Assembly: GCF_016921195.1 (NCBI RefSeq) | Contig: NZ_JAFGYF010000008.1 | Location: 103,014-167,013 of the forward strand | Direction of reading: 5' to 3' | DNA: 64,000 bases | From: Cellulosimicrobium cellulans | Lineage (GTDB): Bacteria > Actinomycetota > Actinomycetes > Actinomycetales > Cellulomonadaceae | Part shown: positions 6,470-15,331 of the stretch, piece by piece | Numbering within the stretch: position 1 is the first letter of the stretch | Layout of the letters: each line of letters opens with the position of its first letter | Translations under genes and position numbers: made by a program | Notes under the pieces: generated by a model | Seen by the model: only the letters and a program-made list of their open reading frames with translations | Databases searched by the model: none | What the model was told of the DNA's origin: nothing

Positions 6470-9462
6470 CAGACCCCCTGGTCCTGGATCTCCTCGATGA
6501 TCTTCCCGTCCAGCAGGCTCACGACGAGCGCCGTCCCGACCAGGCCGGTGGAGACGATGTCCGGGTCGTCCGCGGAGGGGAGGTCGTCCATCGGGTCGAC
6601 CGTCGACGGAGCGGCCCGCCGGGCCTGCTCGTCGCCAGGCCGCGCGGCCCGGGCCGTCGTGGCCGCGGCGATCGCCGCGCGCGCCGCGGAGACCCCGCGC
6701 AGCGGCGCTCCCGGCGCACCCGCGCGGGCCGACGGCTCCTGACGCGGCGGCGTCGCGGGCGTGGCCGGGGCGTCCGCGGCCGGGGCGGGGCGGGCGGGCG
6801 AGACCGGTGCCGACGCGACGGGCGCGGTACGTACCGCAGGCGCCTGCTCGAGGACGGGCTCCGGCTCGGGGCCGTCGTCGAGGTCCGCCGGAGGCTCGGC
6901 CGGCACCCCGGCGAGCCAGGCCTCGTCGGCGGCGTCGACGCGACCGTCCGGCGCGGGTACCGACGCCCCGGCGAGCCAGGCCTCGTCGGCGGCGTCCACG
7001 ACCGGGCCACGCGTAGCCTCCTCCGGGACCGGGCGCTCCTGCAGCGCGACGGCGCCGCGCGGCGCGGGAGCGCTCGCCTCGGCACGCTGTGCCGTCGCCG
7101 GCACGGGGCCCGCCCCGGACCCCCCGCCGCTGCTCGGTGCACCGACGACCGCGAGGGTCGCCCCGGGCCCGCCGTCTCCGGAGCCGCCGCCGGCCGGGGA
7201 GTGCCGCATCCCGTCCGGTCGCGGCTCCGCGGGAGCGTGACGTGCCGCGGCGGGATCCGGTGACGTCGGCGCCGGAGCCGCGGGCCCCGGCATCGGCGCA
7301 CGACCGCCGCCGCCCGCCCCGCCCTCGTCCAGGCGCGGCTCGACCCGCACCTGGAGCCCGAGCGTCTGGTAGACGACGTCCTGGACCGCGCCCGTGTGGC
7401 GCGACGACGAGAAGGTGCGGGCGAGCCCCGGCGACGGGAACGCGAGGTAGAGGACGTCCGGACCGAGCTCCGCCACCTGCGCGTTCGCGCTGACGAGGGA
7501 CCACGTCACGGGGCTCGCGCGCAGGTTCTCGAGGACCTCCGGCCAGCGCCGCCGCAGCTCCTCGGTCGTGAGCGCCGGGCTCGCACCGCTGGAGGGAGCG
7601 CTCGACGCCGGCTGAGCCGGACGGCTTGTCGCCTGCGCCGCGGGTGCCACCTCGACGCGCGCGGCGGGTGCCCCGTCCTCGCGCGCCGGCGGCACCGCGC
7701 CGTCCTGCGCCGCCGGGCCTGCGTGCGGGGCGGCCTCTTCCGCCGGGCCTGCGTGCGCGGCGGGTCGCTCGACCGGGCCGGCCTCCTGGACCGGACCGCC
7801 CTGCTGGACCGGACCGGACCGCGCGGCGGGACCGGTCTGCACGGCCGGCTCCGCCGCGAGCTCCGCCGACGACGGGCGCACGGACGCGGAGTCCGGGCGC
7901 GCGGGCCCGCCGGCGCTCGACGGGGCGCCGCCATCGCCCTGTCCGGACGGGTTCCCTTGGTCTGGTACCGGTGGGGCGGCGGGTGTCGGCGCCGAGGCCC
8001 GTGCGTCCTCGACGGTCCCTGCCGGGGCGGCCGCGGCGGGTCGTGGCTCGGCGGGCTCGGCGCGCTCGGCGGAGGTCCCCGCGTCGGCGGGTGCGGCGGC
8101 GCCCGACGGCGGCGCGGCGGAGGTGGGCGACGTGGGCCGGTGGGGGCGCAGCGCGGCACGGACGGCGGCCGCGCCGGTGAGCCCGGACGCCGGTGCGGCC
8201 GTCGCCGGAACCTGCCCCACGCCGTCGGGCACCGGGGCACCGGCCGTCCCGGCCCCCGGCGTGACGGCTGCCGGTGCGAGGGCGACCGTGCCCAGCCCCC
8301 CGCGCTCGAGGCGGTCGAGGCGCGCGGCGAACCCGGCCGCGCCGTCGTCCGCGCCGGGCAGGAGCAGTCGCGCCATGAGGAGCTCGAGGTGCAGGCGCGG
8401 CGACGTCGCGCCCGTCATCTCGGTGAGCGCCGCGTTGACGAGGTCGGCCGCGCGCGAGAGCTCGGCGACGCCGAGGTTCTGCGCCTGGGCGCGCATGCGG
8501 GCGAGCTGGTCCGCGGGCTGGTCGCGCAGCACGGCCTGCGCCTCGTCGCCCGAGACCGCGATGACGATGAGGTCGCGCAGGCGCTCGAGCACGTCCTCGA
8601 CGAAGCGCCGCGGCTCGTGCCCCGTCGCGATGACGTGGTCCACCACGCGGAAGATGCTCGCGCCGTCGCGCGCGGCGAGCGCGTCCACGACGTCGTCGAG
8701 CAGCGTCGCGTGCGTGAAGCCCAGGAGCGCGACCGCGCGCTCGTACTCGACGGCGCCGTCCTCCGCGCCCGCGATGAGCTGGTCCATGACGGACAGCGAG
8801 TCGCGCACCGACCCGCCGCCGGCGCGCGTGACGAGGGGGACGACGCCGCCGCCGATGGTCACGCCCTCCGCCGCGCACAGCTCCTCGAGGTAGGGCCCGA
8901 GGACGTCCGGCGGCACGAGGCGGAACGGGTAGTGGTGCGTGCGGGAGCGGATGGTGCCGATGACCTTGTCCGGCTCCGTCGTCGCGAAGACGAACTTCAC
9001 GTGCTCGGGCGGCTCCTCGACGAGCTTGAGCAGGGCGTTGAAGCCCTGCGGCGTCACCATGTGCGCCTCGTCGAGGATGAAGATCTTGTACCGGTCGCGC
9101 GCCGGGGCGAACGCGGCGCGCTCGCGCAGCTCGCGCGCGTCGTCGACGCCGTTGTGCGACGCCGCGTCGATCTCGACGACGTCGAGGCTGCCCGGGCCGC
9201 CGCGCGCGAGCTCGACGCACGAGGGGCAGACACCGCAGGGGGTGTCGAGCGGGTTGTCCGGGGTGTTCTGCGCGCAGTTGAGGGTGCGCGCGAGGATGCG
9301 CGCGCTCGTCGTCTTGCCGCAGCCGCGCGGGCCGGAGAAGAGGTAGGCGTGGTTCACCCGGCCGCTGCGCAGCGCCTGCATGAGCGGCGCGGTCACGTGG
9401 TCCTGACCGATCACCTCGGCAAAGGTCTCGGGCCGGTAGCGGCGGTACAGGGCGGTGCTCAC
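6469..9462 (-). CDS. dnaX: DNA polymerase III subunit gamma/tau
   Basis: The clamp-loader ATPase, about 997 residues from the GTG giving VSTALYRRYRPETF; an alternative start at 9492 adds ten residues. Walker A is GPRGCGKTT (44-52), the zinc cysteines are C63 and CGVCPSC (76-82), and DEAH is at 131-134. The central part (about residues 400-600 and 720-930) is a long Ala/Pro/Gly-rich linker containing imperfect repeats, including DAADEAWLAG twice. A conserved domain near 600-710 (WPEVLENLRASPVTWSLVSANAQV) and a C-terminus ending EEIQDQGV follow. I saw no A/T-rich slippery heptamer, so separate gamma production by frameshift is not suggested. Confidence 0.95.
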   Translation of the reverse strand: MSTALYRRYRPETFAEVIGQDHVTAPLMQALRSGRVNHAYLFSGPRGCGKTTSARILARTLNCAQNTPDNPLDTPCGVCPSCVELARGGPGSLDVVEIDAASHNGVDDARELRERAAFAPARDRYKIFILDEAHMVTPQGFNALLKLVEEPPEHVKFVFATTEPDKVIGTIRSRTHHYPFRLVPPDVLGPYLEELCAAEGVTIGGGVVPLVTRAGGGSVRDSLSVMDQLIAGAEDGAVEYERAVALLGFTHATLLDDVVDALAARDGASIFRVVDHVIATGHEPRRFVEDVLERLRDLIVIAVSGDEAQAVLRDQPADQLARMRAQAQNLGVAELSRAADLVNAALTEMTGATSPRLHLELLMARLLLPGADDGAAGFAARLDRLERGGLGTVALAPAAVTPGAGTAGAPVPDGVGQVPATAAPASGLTGAAAVRAALRPHRPTSPTSAAPPSGAAAPADAGTSAERAEPAEPRPAAAAPAGTVEDARASAPTPAAPPVPDQGNPSGQGDGGAPSSAGGPARPDSASVRPSSAELAAEPAVQTGPAARSGPVQQGGPVQEAGPVERPAAHAGPAEEAAPHAGPAAQDGAVPPAREDGAPAARVEVAPAAQATSRPAQPASSAPSSGASPALTTEELRRRWPEVLENLRASPVTWSLVSANAQVAELGPDVLYLAFPSPGLARTFSSSRHTGAVQDVVYQTLGLQVRVEPRLDEGGAGGGGRAPMPGPAAPAPTSPDPAAARHAPAEPRPDGMRHSPAGGGSGDGGPGATLAVVGAPSSGGGSGAGPVPATAQRAEASAPAPRGAVALQERPVPEEATRGPVVDAADEAWLAGASVPAPDGRVDAADEAWLAGVPAEPPADLDDGPEPEPVLEQAPAVRTAPVASAPVSPARPAPAADAPATPATPPRQEPSARAGAPGAPLRGVSAARAAIAAATTARAARPGDEQARRAAPSTVDPMDDLPSADDPDIVSTGLVGTALVVSLLDGKIIEEIQDQGV

Positions 9463-9540
9463 CCCGGTCACTCTAGACGCCGCGACCCACACGCACGAGG
9501 CCGCTCCGCCGTCGGTCCCGCCGATCCCGGCCGGGCCAGG

Positions 9541-10203
9541 TCAGCGGTGCAGCGCCTTGCGCGCGAGCCAGTTGCCGAGGAGCTGCGCGACCTGGACGAT
9601 CGCGATGATGACGAGCACCGTCACGACCACGACGCCCCAGTTGTAGCGCTGGTAGCCGTAGACGATCGCGAAGTTGCCGAGCCCGCCGCCGCCGATGATC
9701 CCGGCGATGGCCGACATGTCGAGCACCGCGATGAAGAGGAACGTGTAGCCGAGGATGAGCGGCGCGAGCGCCTCGGGCACGAGCACCGTCGTGATGATGC
9801 GCCACGACGACGCCCCCATGGCACGCGCCGCCTCGATGACGCCCGGGTCGATCCCCACGAGGTTCTGCTCGACGATGCGCGACGTCCCGAACGCCGTCAT
9901 CACCGACAGCGGGAAGATGAACGCCTCGGTGCCGAGCGTCGTCCCGACGACCTGGAGCGTCACCGGCCCGAGCAGCGTGACGAAGATGATGAACGGGATC
10001 GGCCGCACGATGTTGACGAGCACGTTGAGCACGCCGAACACCCACCGGTTGGCGAGCAGGTTGCCGCGCCGCGTCACGTAGAGCGCGATGCCGAGAGCGA
10101 GGCCCGCCAACCCGCCCGTGAGCAGGGCGACGGACACCATCTGGAGCGTCTGGCCGAACGACTCGACGAGGATCGGCCACAGCTGGGACCAGTCGCGGTT
10201 CAT
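9541..10203 (-). CDS. metI: Methionine ABC transporter permease MetI
   Basis: A 220-residue permease of the D-/L-methionine importer, with five predicted transmembrane segments. The permease-ATPase coupling loop EAARAMGASSWRIITTVLVP is typical of MetI, and INIVRPIPFII-type residues (NIVRPIPFIIFVTLLGP) identify the methionine subfamily. The ATG overlaps the metN stop (TGATG), so the two are coupled. It lies last in the metQ-metN-metI transcription unit on the minus strand. Confidence 0.94.
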   Translation of the reverse strand: MNRDWSQLWPILVESFGQTLQMVSVALLTGGLAGLALGIALYVTRRGNLLANRWVFGVLNVLVNIVRPIPFIIFVTLLGPVTLQVVGTTLGTEAFIFPLSVMTAFGTSRIVEQNLVGIDPGVIEAARAMGASSWRIITTVLVPEALAPLILGYTFLFIAVLDMSAIAGIIGGGGLGNFAIVYGYQRYNWGVVVVTVLVIIAIVQVAQLLGNWLARKALHR

Positions 10204-11411
10204 CAGCGGCCTCCGAGGTTGCCGTGGCGGAAGAGGGTCTCGCGGGCGAGGCCGTACGGGTCGCCCAGGTCGCCCCCCGCGTCGTCGGGCGCGTCCCCGC
10301 CGCCCGGGTCGGCGTCGAGCCGCGCGACGCGCGGGTCCTCCAGCGGGTGCTCGGCCGTCCCGAGGTCGACGACGTCGGCCCGCTCGGCCAGCGCGACGAG
10401 GAAGGGTGCGATGCGGTCCTCGGGCGCCTCGAGCTCGACGGTGAGCGACCCGAACGGCCGCTCCCCCACCTCGGAGATGCCGCCGTAGACGACGGACCCG
10501 TCGACGTCGTGCTCGCGCAGCAGGCGGAACAGGTCCGACCCGGTGCTCGCACCCTCCCGGACGCCGACCGTCACGAGCCGGCCCGGATGCCGCTCGCGCA
10601 GGCGGGCCAGCGTCTCGCGCGACGGGCGGTCGTGCAGCGCGGTGCCGACGAACCGCTGGGCGGCGTCGGCGCTCGGCGCGGAGAAGACGTCGTACACGTC
10701 GCCCGTCTCGACGACCTTGCCGTGCTCCATCACCGCGACGCGGTGGCACGTCGAGCGGACGACCTCCATCTCGTGCGTGATGACCACGATCGTGATGCCG
10801 AGCTCGGCGTTGACGCGCCGCAGGAGCGCGAGCACCTCGCGCGTCGTCTCGGGGTCGAGCGCGGACGTGGCCTCGTCGGCCAGGAGGATCGTCGGCTGCG
10901 CGGCGAGCGCGCGGGCGATGCCGACGCGCTGCTTCTGCCCGCCCGAGAGCTGGCGCGGGTACGCCCTCGCCTTGTCGGCGAGCCCGACGAACGCGAGGAG
11001 CTCGGCGACGCGCGCGGCCCGCTGCTCGCGCGACCAGCCGGCCACCTTGAGCGGGTAGGCGACGTTCCCCGCGACCGTCCGGGACGACAGCAGGTTGAAC
11101 TGCTGGAAGACCATGCCGATGCGCGAGCGGACCTCGCGCACGCGGCGCTCGGGCAGCCCGGTGATCACCTGGCCGTCGACGACGACCTCGCCGCTCGTCA
11201 CGGTCTCGAGCGCGTTGACGAGCCGCACGAGCGTCGACTTGCCGGCGCCCGAGTAGCCGATGACGCCGAAGATCTCGCCGCGGCGGATGCTCAGCGACAC
11301 GTCGTCGACCGCGTGCACGGCGCCGTCGCCCTCGCCGAACGTCTTGCTCACGTGGCGCAGCTCGATCGCGGGCTGCTCGTCACCGCGCTCGTCGCGGGGG
11401 ACGTCGGTCAC
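10203..11411 (-). CDS. metN: Methionine ABC transporter ATP-binding protein MetN
   Basis: The ATPase of the methionine importer. The GTG at 11411 is preferred because AGAGGA lies seven bases upstream; the open frame could extend 38 residues further to 11525. From 11411 the protein is 402 residues. Walker A is GYSGAGKST (52-60), followed by QRVGIARALA after the LSGGQ signature and Walker B ILLADEATSALD. The C-terminal NIL domain (about 280-350, TVGVREGASTGSDLFRLL) binds methionine and inhibits transport in characterised MetN proteins. A disordered acidic tail of about 50 residues follows it. Confidence 0.95.
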   Translation of the reverse strand: MTDVPRDERGDEQPAIELRHVSKTFGEGDGAVHAVDDVSLSIRRGEIFGVIGYSGAGKSTLVRLVNALETVTSGEVVVDGQVITGLPERRVREVRSRIGMVFQQFNLLSSRTVAGNVAYPLKVAGWSREQRAARVAELLAFVGLADKARAYPRQLSGGQKQRVGIARALAAQPTILLADEATSALDPETTREVLALLRRVNAELGITIVVITHEMEVVRSTCHRVAVMEHGKVVETGDVYDVFSAPSADAAQRFVGTALHDRPSRETLARLRERHPGRLVTVGVREGASTGSDLFRLLREHDVDGSVVYGGISEVGERPFGSLTVELEAPEDRIAPFLVALAERADVVDLGTAEHPLEDPRVARLDADPGGGDAPDDAGGDLGDPYGLARETLFRHGNLGGR

Positions 11412-11595
11412 GTCGGGTTCCTCTCGTCGGAGGCCGTGCCTCCGGGCCGGGGCCGCCGGGGATCGCCTGGGGTCGCCAGGTGCATCGCCGGGGCCGCGTG
11501 TCGGGGTGTGCCGCTCGTCTGCCATCGTCCTCCCCCGGGCACGGCGGCGCGCGAGGGCGGACGCGACGTGCGCGCCCGCCCTCGCGAGGACGGCG

Positions 11596-12501
11596 TCAGG
11601 AGTTGCGGATGTCGTCCTCGATGCCGGCGAGGATCTCCTGGAGCTCGGCCGGGGTGTTCTCCTTGATGACCGCGGTGCCGCCCGACGCCGTCTTCTCGGC
11701 CTCGACGACCTCCGGCGAGTGCGAGATCTCGGCGAGCTTGAGCAGCGTCTCGTCGTCGGCGTCCTCGGCCCGCGCGACCCACACGTTGATGTAGGGCTTG
11801 GCGGCGTCGGAGTCGGGGTCGTCCTGGAAGAGCGCGTCCTCGGGCGACAGGCCCGCGTCCTCGACGAAGTCGTTGTTGATGATCGACGCGTCGACCGACT
11901 GGAGCTGGATCGGGGTCTGTGCCGCGTCGACCGGCGTGACGGTGACCTTCGAGCTGGGCAGCACGTCGGCCTCGGTGGAGATGGAGCTCCCGCCGTCCTT
12001 CAGCTCGACCAGGCCGGCCTCCTGCAGCACGAGGAGCGCGCGGGCGAGGTTCGTCGGGTCGTTCGGCACGGCGACCTGACCACCCTCGGGGATCTCCTCG
12101 AGCGACGCGTGCTTGGACGAGTACAGGCCGAGCGGGTAGACGGCGGTCGCGCCGATCGGCCGCAGGTCGTCGCCCGCGTCGACGTTGTAGCCGGCGAGGA
12201 ACTGGAGGTGCTGGAACTGGTTGACGTCGAGCTCGCCCTGGGACAGCGCCGGGTTCGCCTGCGTGTAGTCCTGGAGGTCGACGAGCTCGATCTCGATACC
12301 CTCGGCCTCGGCCTGCTCCTGGAACACCGCCCACTTGTCGTCGGACGCGCCGACGACGCCGACGCGGATCGGGTCCGCGGCGTCACCGCTGGCGGTGCCG
12401 CCCGCGGAGTCGTCGCCGCCGCCGCAGGCGGTGAGGGCGAGGGCGGCCGTCGCGGCGATCGCGGTCCAGGTCAGACGCTTGCGGGTGGTCGAGAACGACA
12501 T
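11596..12501 (-). CDS. metQ: Methionine-binding lipoprotein MetQ
   Basis: The extracellular substrate-binding lipoprotein of the methionine importer, 301 residues from the ATG at 12501, which has AAGGAA upstream. A basic n-region (MSFSTTRKRL) and hydrophobic stretch lead to the lipobox ALTAC, with the lipidated Cys followed by GGGDDS. The mature part carries NLPA/MetQ-family motifs such as GELDVNQFQHLQFL, VAVPNDPTNLARALLVLQ and INNDFVEDAGLSPEDAL. It precedes metN by 184 bases, long enough for a separate start or processing site. A cysteine-rich leader peptide lies about 190 bases upstream. Confidence 0.95.
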   Translation of the reverse strand: MSFSTTRKRLTWTAIAATAALALTACGGGDDSAGGTASGDAADPIRVGVVGASDDKWAVFQEQAEAEGIEIELVDLQDYTQANPALSQGELDVNQFQHLQFLAGYNVDAGDDLRPIGATAVYPLGLYSSKHASLEEIPEGGQVAVPNDPTNLARALLVLQEAGLVELKDGGSSISTEADVLPSSKVTVTPVDAAQTPIQLQSVDASIINNDFVEDAGLSPEDALFQDDPDSDAAKPYINVWVARAEDADDETLLKLAEISHSPEVVEAEKTASGGTAVIKENTPAELQEILAGIEDDIRNS

Positions 12502-12687
12502 GGGGTTCCTTCCGGTGGCGGCGGCGTCGGTCACGGGCGGCGACCGGCGGGGCCGGGGTGCAGGGACGGCCCTGCGAGGGGTGGGGTTCGGGTGCTTCCG
12601 GCGGGCCATCAGCCACGCGGCGAGCGGGGGCGTCGACAGGACGACGCGGCAGGTGCGGCGCAGGTCTCCCTGCGGTTCACGACGGCG

Positions 12688-12789
12688 TCAGCAGCCGCAC
12701 ATTCGCCCGGTGCGCACGCCACGACAGCACGACGTCCCGGCGCAGGACGCTGCGCGCGAGGTCGTGGTGGCGACGTGGTTCCGGGTCAT
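12688..12789 (-). CDS. Cys-rich leader peptide upstream of metQNI (candidate attenuator)
   Basis: A 33-residue reading frame starting MTRNHVATTTSRAASCAG and ending GRMCGC, with five cysteines and two methionines including the initiator. CATGAT seven bases before the ATG could be a -10 element, making the message leaderless. Short Cys-rich actinobacterial peptides upstream of sulfur and methionine/cysteine transport genes are known as putative attenuation leaders. The position, about 190 bases before metQ on the same strand, fits that role. No SAM riboswitch was recognised here. The call rests on composition and position only. Confidence 0.5.
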   Translation of the reverse strand: MTRNHVATTTSRAASCAGTSCCRGVRTGRMCGC

Positions 12790-13021
12790 GCGGACATCAT
12801 GAGCACGCCGACACCCCGCACGCCAATCACCGGCCCGAATCGTCCACGATGCGGACGCGAAAGTGGTCGAATGCCGGAAAGTTCGGTCCTCAGATCGGGA
12901 CAGAGCGGGCATTCGAGGTCGGCTTCCGGTCCGCCTCTCGCTCGGATCGAGAGATCTGCGCCACACCAGGCCGGCGCGCGCGCCGGTGCCCGCACCGGCC
13001 GGCGCCGGCCGGGAACGCGAA

Positions 13022-13115
13022 GGACCCCCCGCACACCCACCAGAGCTCACCTACCCTTGCTGCCTTCCGGCCCTGGGGGAGTTCGGCGAGATGATGCCGC
13101 ACGAGGGGTCTGCAC
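13022..13115 (-). ncRNA. ffs: Signal recognition particle RNA (small bacterial type)
   Basis: On the minus strand the SRP RNA hallmark appears: CCAGGGCCGGAAGGCAGCAA, the conserved symmetric/asymmetric loop region bound by Ffh, capped by GGAA-type pairing. It is flanked by the 5' segment CTCGTGCGGCATC and the 3' segment GGTGAGCTCTGGTGGG. Terminal GACCCC and GGGGTC segments pair to close the rod, which sets the approximate ends. It is transcribed divergently from the tRNA-Ser gene, in the dnaX neighbourhood usual for actinobacteria. Ends are uncertain by several bases. Confidence 0.9.
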
Positions 13116-13244
13116 CCACCCTAGCCCAGGTCGGCGTCCCACCAGAAACCCGCCCCGCGGCGGGCGATTCGGCCGGGACGCCGCGGTCCGGTATCCTCGT
13201 TGCGCTGCTGTCGGTGCGCCCCGCGCGTCCCGGCCGTCGCACCA

Positions 13245-13330
13245 GGAGGATTCGCCTAGTGGCCTATGGCGCACGCTTGGAAAGCGTGTTGGGTTAACAG
13301 CCCTCGGGGGTTCGAATCCCCCATCCTCCG
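13245..13330 (+). tRNA. tRNA-Ser (anticodon GGA)
   Basis: The acceptor stem GGAGGAT (13245-13251) pairs with ATCCTCC (13323-13329), followed by discriminator G13330; no CCA is encoded. The anticodon stem CACGC/GCGTG encloses TTGGAAA, giving anticodon GGA, and the T arm carries GGTTCGAATCCC-type sequence (GGGTTCGAATCCCCC). The long variable arm between them is the class II layout expected of tRNA-Ser. TATCCT about 50 bases upstream could be the -10 element. Confidence 0.97.
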
Positions 13331-13336
13331 CAGACC

Positions 13337-13368
13337 GAAGGGCCCGCCGCACTCGCGGCGGGCCCTTC
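13337..13368 (+). terminator. Terminator of tRNA-Ser
   Basis: A perfect 14-bp hairpin (GAAGGGCCCGCCGC, loop ACTC, exact complement) begins six bases after the tRNA and is followed by GTCGTC. It is the probable transcription terminator of the tRNA gene. Confidence 0.85.
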
Positions 13369-13407
13369 GTCGTCGCCCGGCGCACCGCCCGTGCGCCCGG
13401 ACCGAAA

Positions 13408-13435
13408 AGGCCCGTCGCACGGGTGCGACGGGCCT
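13408..13435 (-). terminator. Terminator after the GH6 cellulase gene
   Basis: AGGCCCGTCGCAC and its complement (13-bp arms, GG centre, so effectively a shorter stem with a small loop) are followed on the minus strand by TTTT. The orientation of the T-run suits termination of transcription coming from the cellulase gene, about 160 bases away. Confidence 0.7.
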
Positions 13436-13596
13436 CTCGACGTCCCGACGGTCCGACGCGCCGGGACGTGGCGCCGGCGGTGCCGCCGACGGCTACCCCC
13501 AGCCTACGGGTGTCTGGCCCGGAACGGCAGGGGTCTCGCGTCCTCAGTGCCCGTGATCTGTGCGACCCGGGCCGCACGGGCCCCCGAGGGGGCGGG

Positions 13597-15198
13597 TCAG
13601 ACGACGTGGCACGGTCGTCCCCCGAGGGTCACGAGCTGGGGGTCGGCACCCGGCGCCCCCGAGGCGACGAAGCCGAACGTCACGGTCGCGCCTGGCCGCA
13701 CGGTCGCGTTCCACGACAGGCTGTGCGCGGTGAGGGCGGCACCGTCGCGACCGGCCTGCGCGCCCCACACGTCGGTGAGCCGCTGTTCCCCGCCGGGGGT
13801 CCAGCGCAGCTCCCACCCGTCGAGCGGCGCCCGCCCGGTGTTGCGGAGCTCGACCTGGGCGATGAAGCCGCTGCCCTTCTTGCCCTGCCACGTCCCGTGG
13901 ACGGTGTAGTCGACCTCGCAGGTCGGGCGCTCGACGGACGGCACGGCGAGCGCGAGGAGCTCCGCGGCCTGCTCGACGAACCACTGCCCCGCCGCGGGGT
14001 CCTCGATGCCGCGGGCGGGGTCGAGCGGGCCGCCGGTGCCCCGGTAGCACTTGCCGTCGGACTCCCCCGGCACCTTGATCCACAGGTACGCGTCGACGAA
14101 CGGGTCGCCGGTGTCCGTCGTCGGCCGCTCGCCGAGCCCGCGGTCGGGCGGGTTGCACCACACCTCGGGGTCGGGGTAGGCGCCGGCCGGCGCGGTCCAC
14201 GGCCCCTGGCCGTTGCGGCTCGTGTCGATGACGACGTGCTTCTGCGCCGCCGGGTCGCGCTCGACGCCCGTGTCCGCGTACGCCTGCTGGTACGCGGCGT
14301 CGGTGAGGCCCCAGGTCGCGAAGTCGTCGGGGTTCGCCGGGTAGTACTGGCTCGCGCACCACGCGGGCTCCCACCAGCTGTTGACCGACAGGTTGACGCA
14401 GTCGCTGATCCACGTCCCGTACTTGACGAGGCGCTCGGTCTCGACGTAGTTCGACGCGTTGACGAACACGCCGTCGGCGCGCTCGACGCCCGCCTTGATC
14501 AGGCGGTCGGTGATGTCCCCGACCCCGAGCCACCCGCTGTGCGTCCCGTCGAGGTACACCGACGTGGCCGGGAGCGCCGTGAGCGCGTCGACCGCGTGGT
14601 TGAGCTGGACGAACCGGTCGGCGGCGGCGGTGTCCGGGTCGAGCTCGGCGGGGCGGCACCACTCCGGGTTCCCGTCGATGTCGGTGTACCAGGGGATGAT
14701 CCCGAGCCCGTCCGGCTCGAGGATCACGATGGCCGGGTCGTCGCCGATCCCCTCGGCGACGGCGTCCACCCACGCCGTGTAGGCGGCCGTGTCCGCGGCG
14801 CCGCCCGCGGAGTACTGCGCGCAGTCGCGGAACGGCAGGTTGTAGACGACGACGGTGGGCACCGCGCCGTCCGTCGCGGCCGCCTGCACGACGGACGCGA
14901 CGTCGTCGCGCACCTCGTCGGGGGTGCCGCCGGTGAACCACGACGCCGACGGGAAGGACCCGAGGAGCTGGGCGTCCGCGCGGGCCTGGCCCGTGAGGGA
15001 GGCGGCGGCCTGGAGGGTCGTGGAGAAGGGGTCCACGTAGAGGCGGGTGCCCGGGCCGACGACGTCGTCCGCCGCGGGGGCGGCCGTCACCGGGGGCGTG
15101 GCGAGGGCGGGGGCGGCGACGGCGGTCCCGCCGGCGACGAGCAGCGGGGCCGCGAGCGCGAGCCCGGCGACGGCGGACAGGGCGGCACGACGTCTCAT
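13597..15198 (-). CDS. Secreted GH6 cellulase with C-terminal CBM2
   Basis: A 533-residue exported glycoside hydrolase family 6 enzyme, acting on beta-1,4-glucan outside the cell. It has a signal peptide (MRRRAALSAV plus hydrophobic core, cleavage near residues 28-35). The catalytic domain spans about residues 45-420, with YNLPFRDCAQ (Asp125), ILEPDGLG (Asp163), YLDGTHSGWLG and LWIKVPGESDG (Asp381), the aspartates expected of GH6. A family 2 cellulose-binding module occupies about 425-533 between C427 and C530, with exposed tryptophans W459, W466 and W496. The compact catalytic domain suggests an endoglucanase rather than a large cellobiohydrolase. A CebR-type palindrome 42 bases upstream implies cellobiose induction. 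Confidence 0.95.
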   Translation of the reverse strand: MRRRAALSAVAGLALAAPLLVAGGTAVAAPALATPPVTAAPAADDVVGPGTRLYVDPFSTTLQAAASLTGQARADAQLLGSFPSASWFTGGTPDEVRDDVASVVQAAATDGAVPTVVVYNLPFRDCAQYSAGGAADTAAYTAWVDAVAEGIGDDPAIVILEPDGLGIIPWYTDIDGNPEWCRPAELDPDTAAADRFVQLNHAVDALTALPATSVYLDGTHSGWLGVGDITDRLIKAGVERADGVFVNASNYVETERLVKYGTWISDCVNLSVNSWWEPAWCASQYYPANPDDFATWGLTDAAYQQAYADTGVERDPAAQKHVVIDTSRNGQGPWTAPAGAYPDPEVWCNPPDRGLGERPTTDTGDPFVDAYLWIKVPGESDGKCYRGTGGPLDPARGIEDPAAGQWFVEQAAELLALAVPSVERPTCEVDYTVHGTWQGKKGSGFIAQVELRNTGRAPLDGWELRWTPGGEQRLTDVWGAQAGRDGAALTAHSLSWNATVRPGATVTFGFVASGAPGADPQLVTLGGRPCHVV

Positions 15199-15239
15199 GC
15201 GGATCTCCTTCGATCGACACGGGGTGCTGGACGGATGGA

Positions 15240-15253
15240 TGGGAGCGCTCCCA
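15240..15253. promoter_or_regulatory. CebR/CelR-type operator TGGGAGCGCTCCCA
   Basis: A perfect 14-bp palindrome identical to the operator of the LacI-family cellobiose repressors CebR (Streptomyces) and CelR (Thermobifida). It lies 42 bases upstream of the cellulase start, where bound repressor would block transcription. The repressor gene itself is not in the window. Confidence 0.85.
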
Positions 15254-15331
15254 TCACATCGAGACCTCCACTCAACCGGTCGTCACCACCGGCGTCAAGG
15301 GGTGGGCCACGACAGAGCGCTCCCTCGTGGC

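Noticed and set aside
6470..9220. Long minus-strand frame upstream of and in frame with the VOC protein
   Set aside because: It is Arg-rich low-complexity sequence overlapping dnaX in another frame. The VOC protein begins properly at the ATG at 6469.
6469..9462. Programmed frameshift site in dnaX
   Set aside because: The E. coli type A-rich slippery heptamer is absent from this GC-rich gene as far as I could see.
12502..12900. SAM riboswitch upstream of metQ
   Set aside because: I looked for SAM-I/IV-type and SAM-II-type cores on the minus strand and saw none; only the Cys-rich leader frame stands out.
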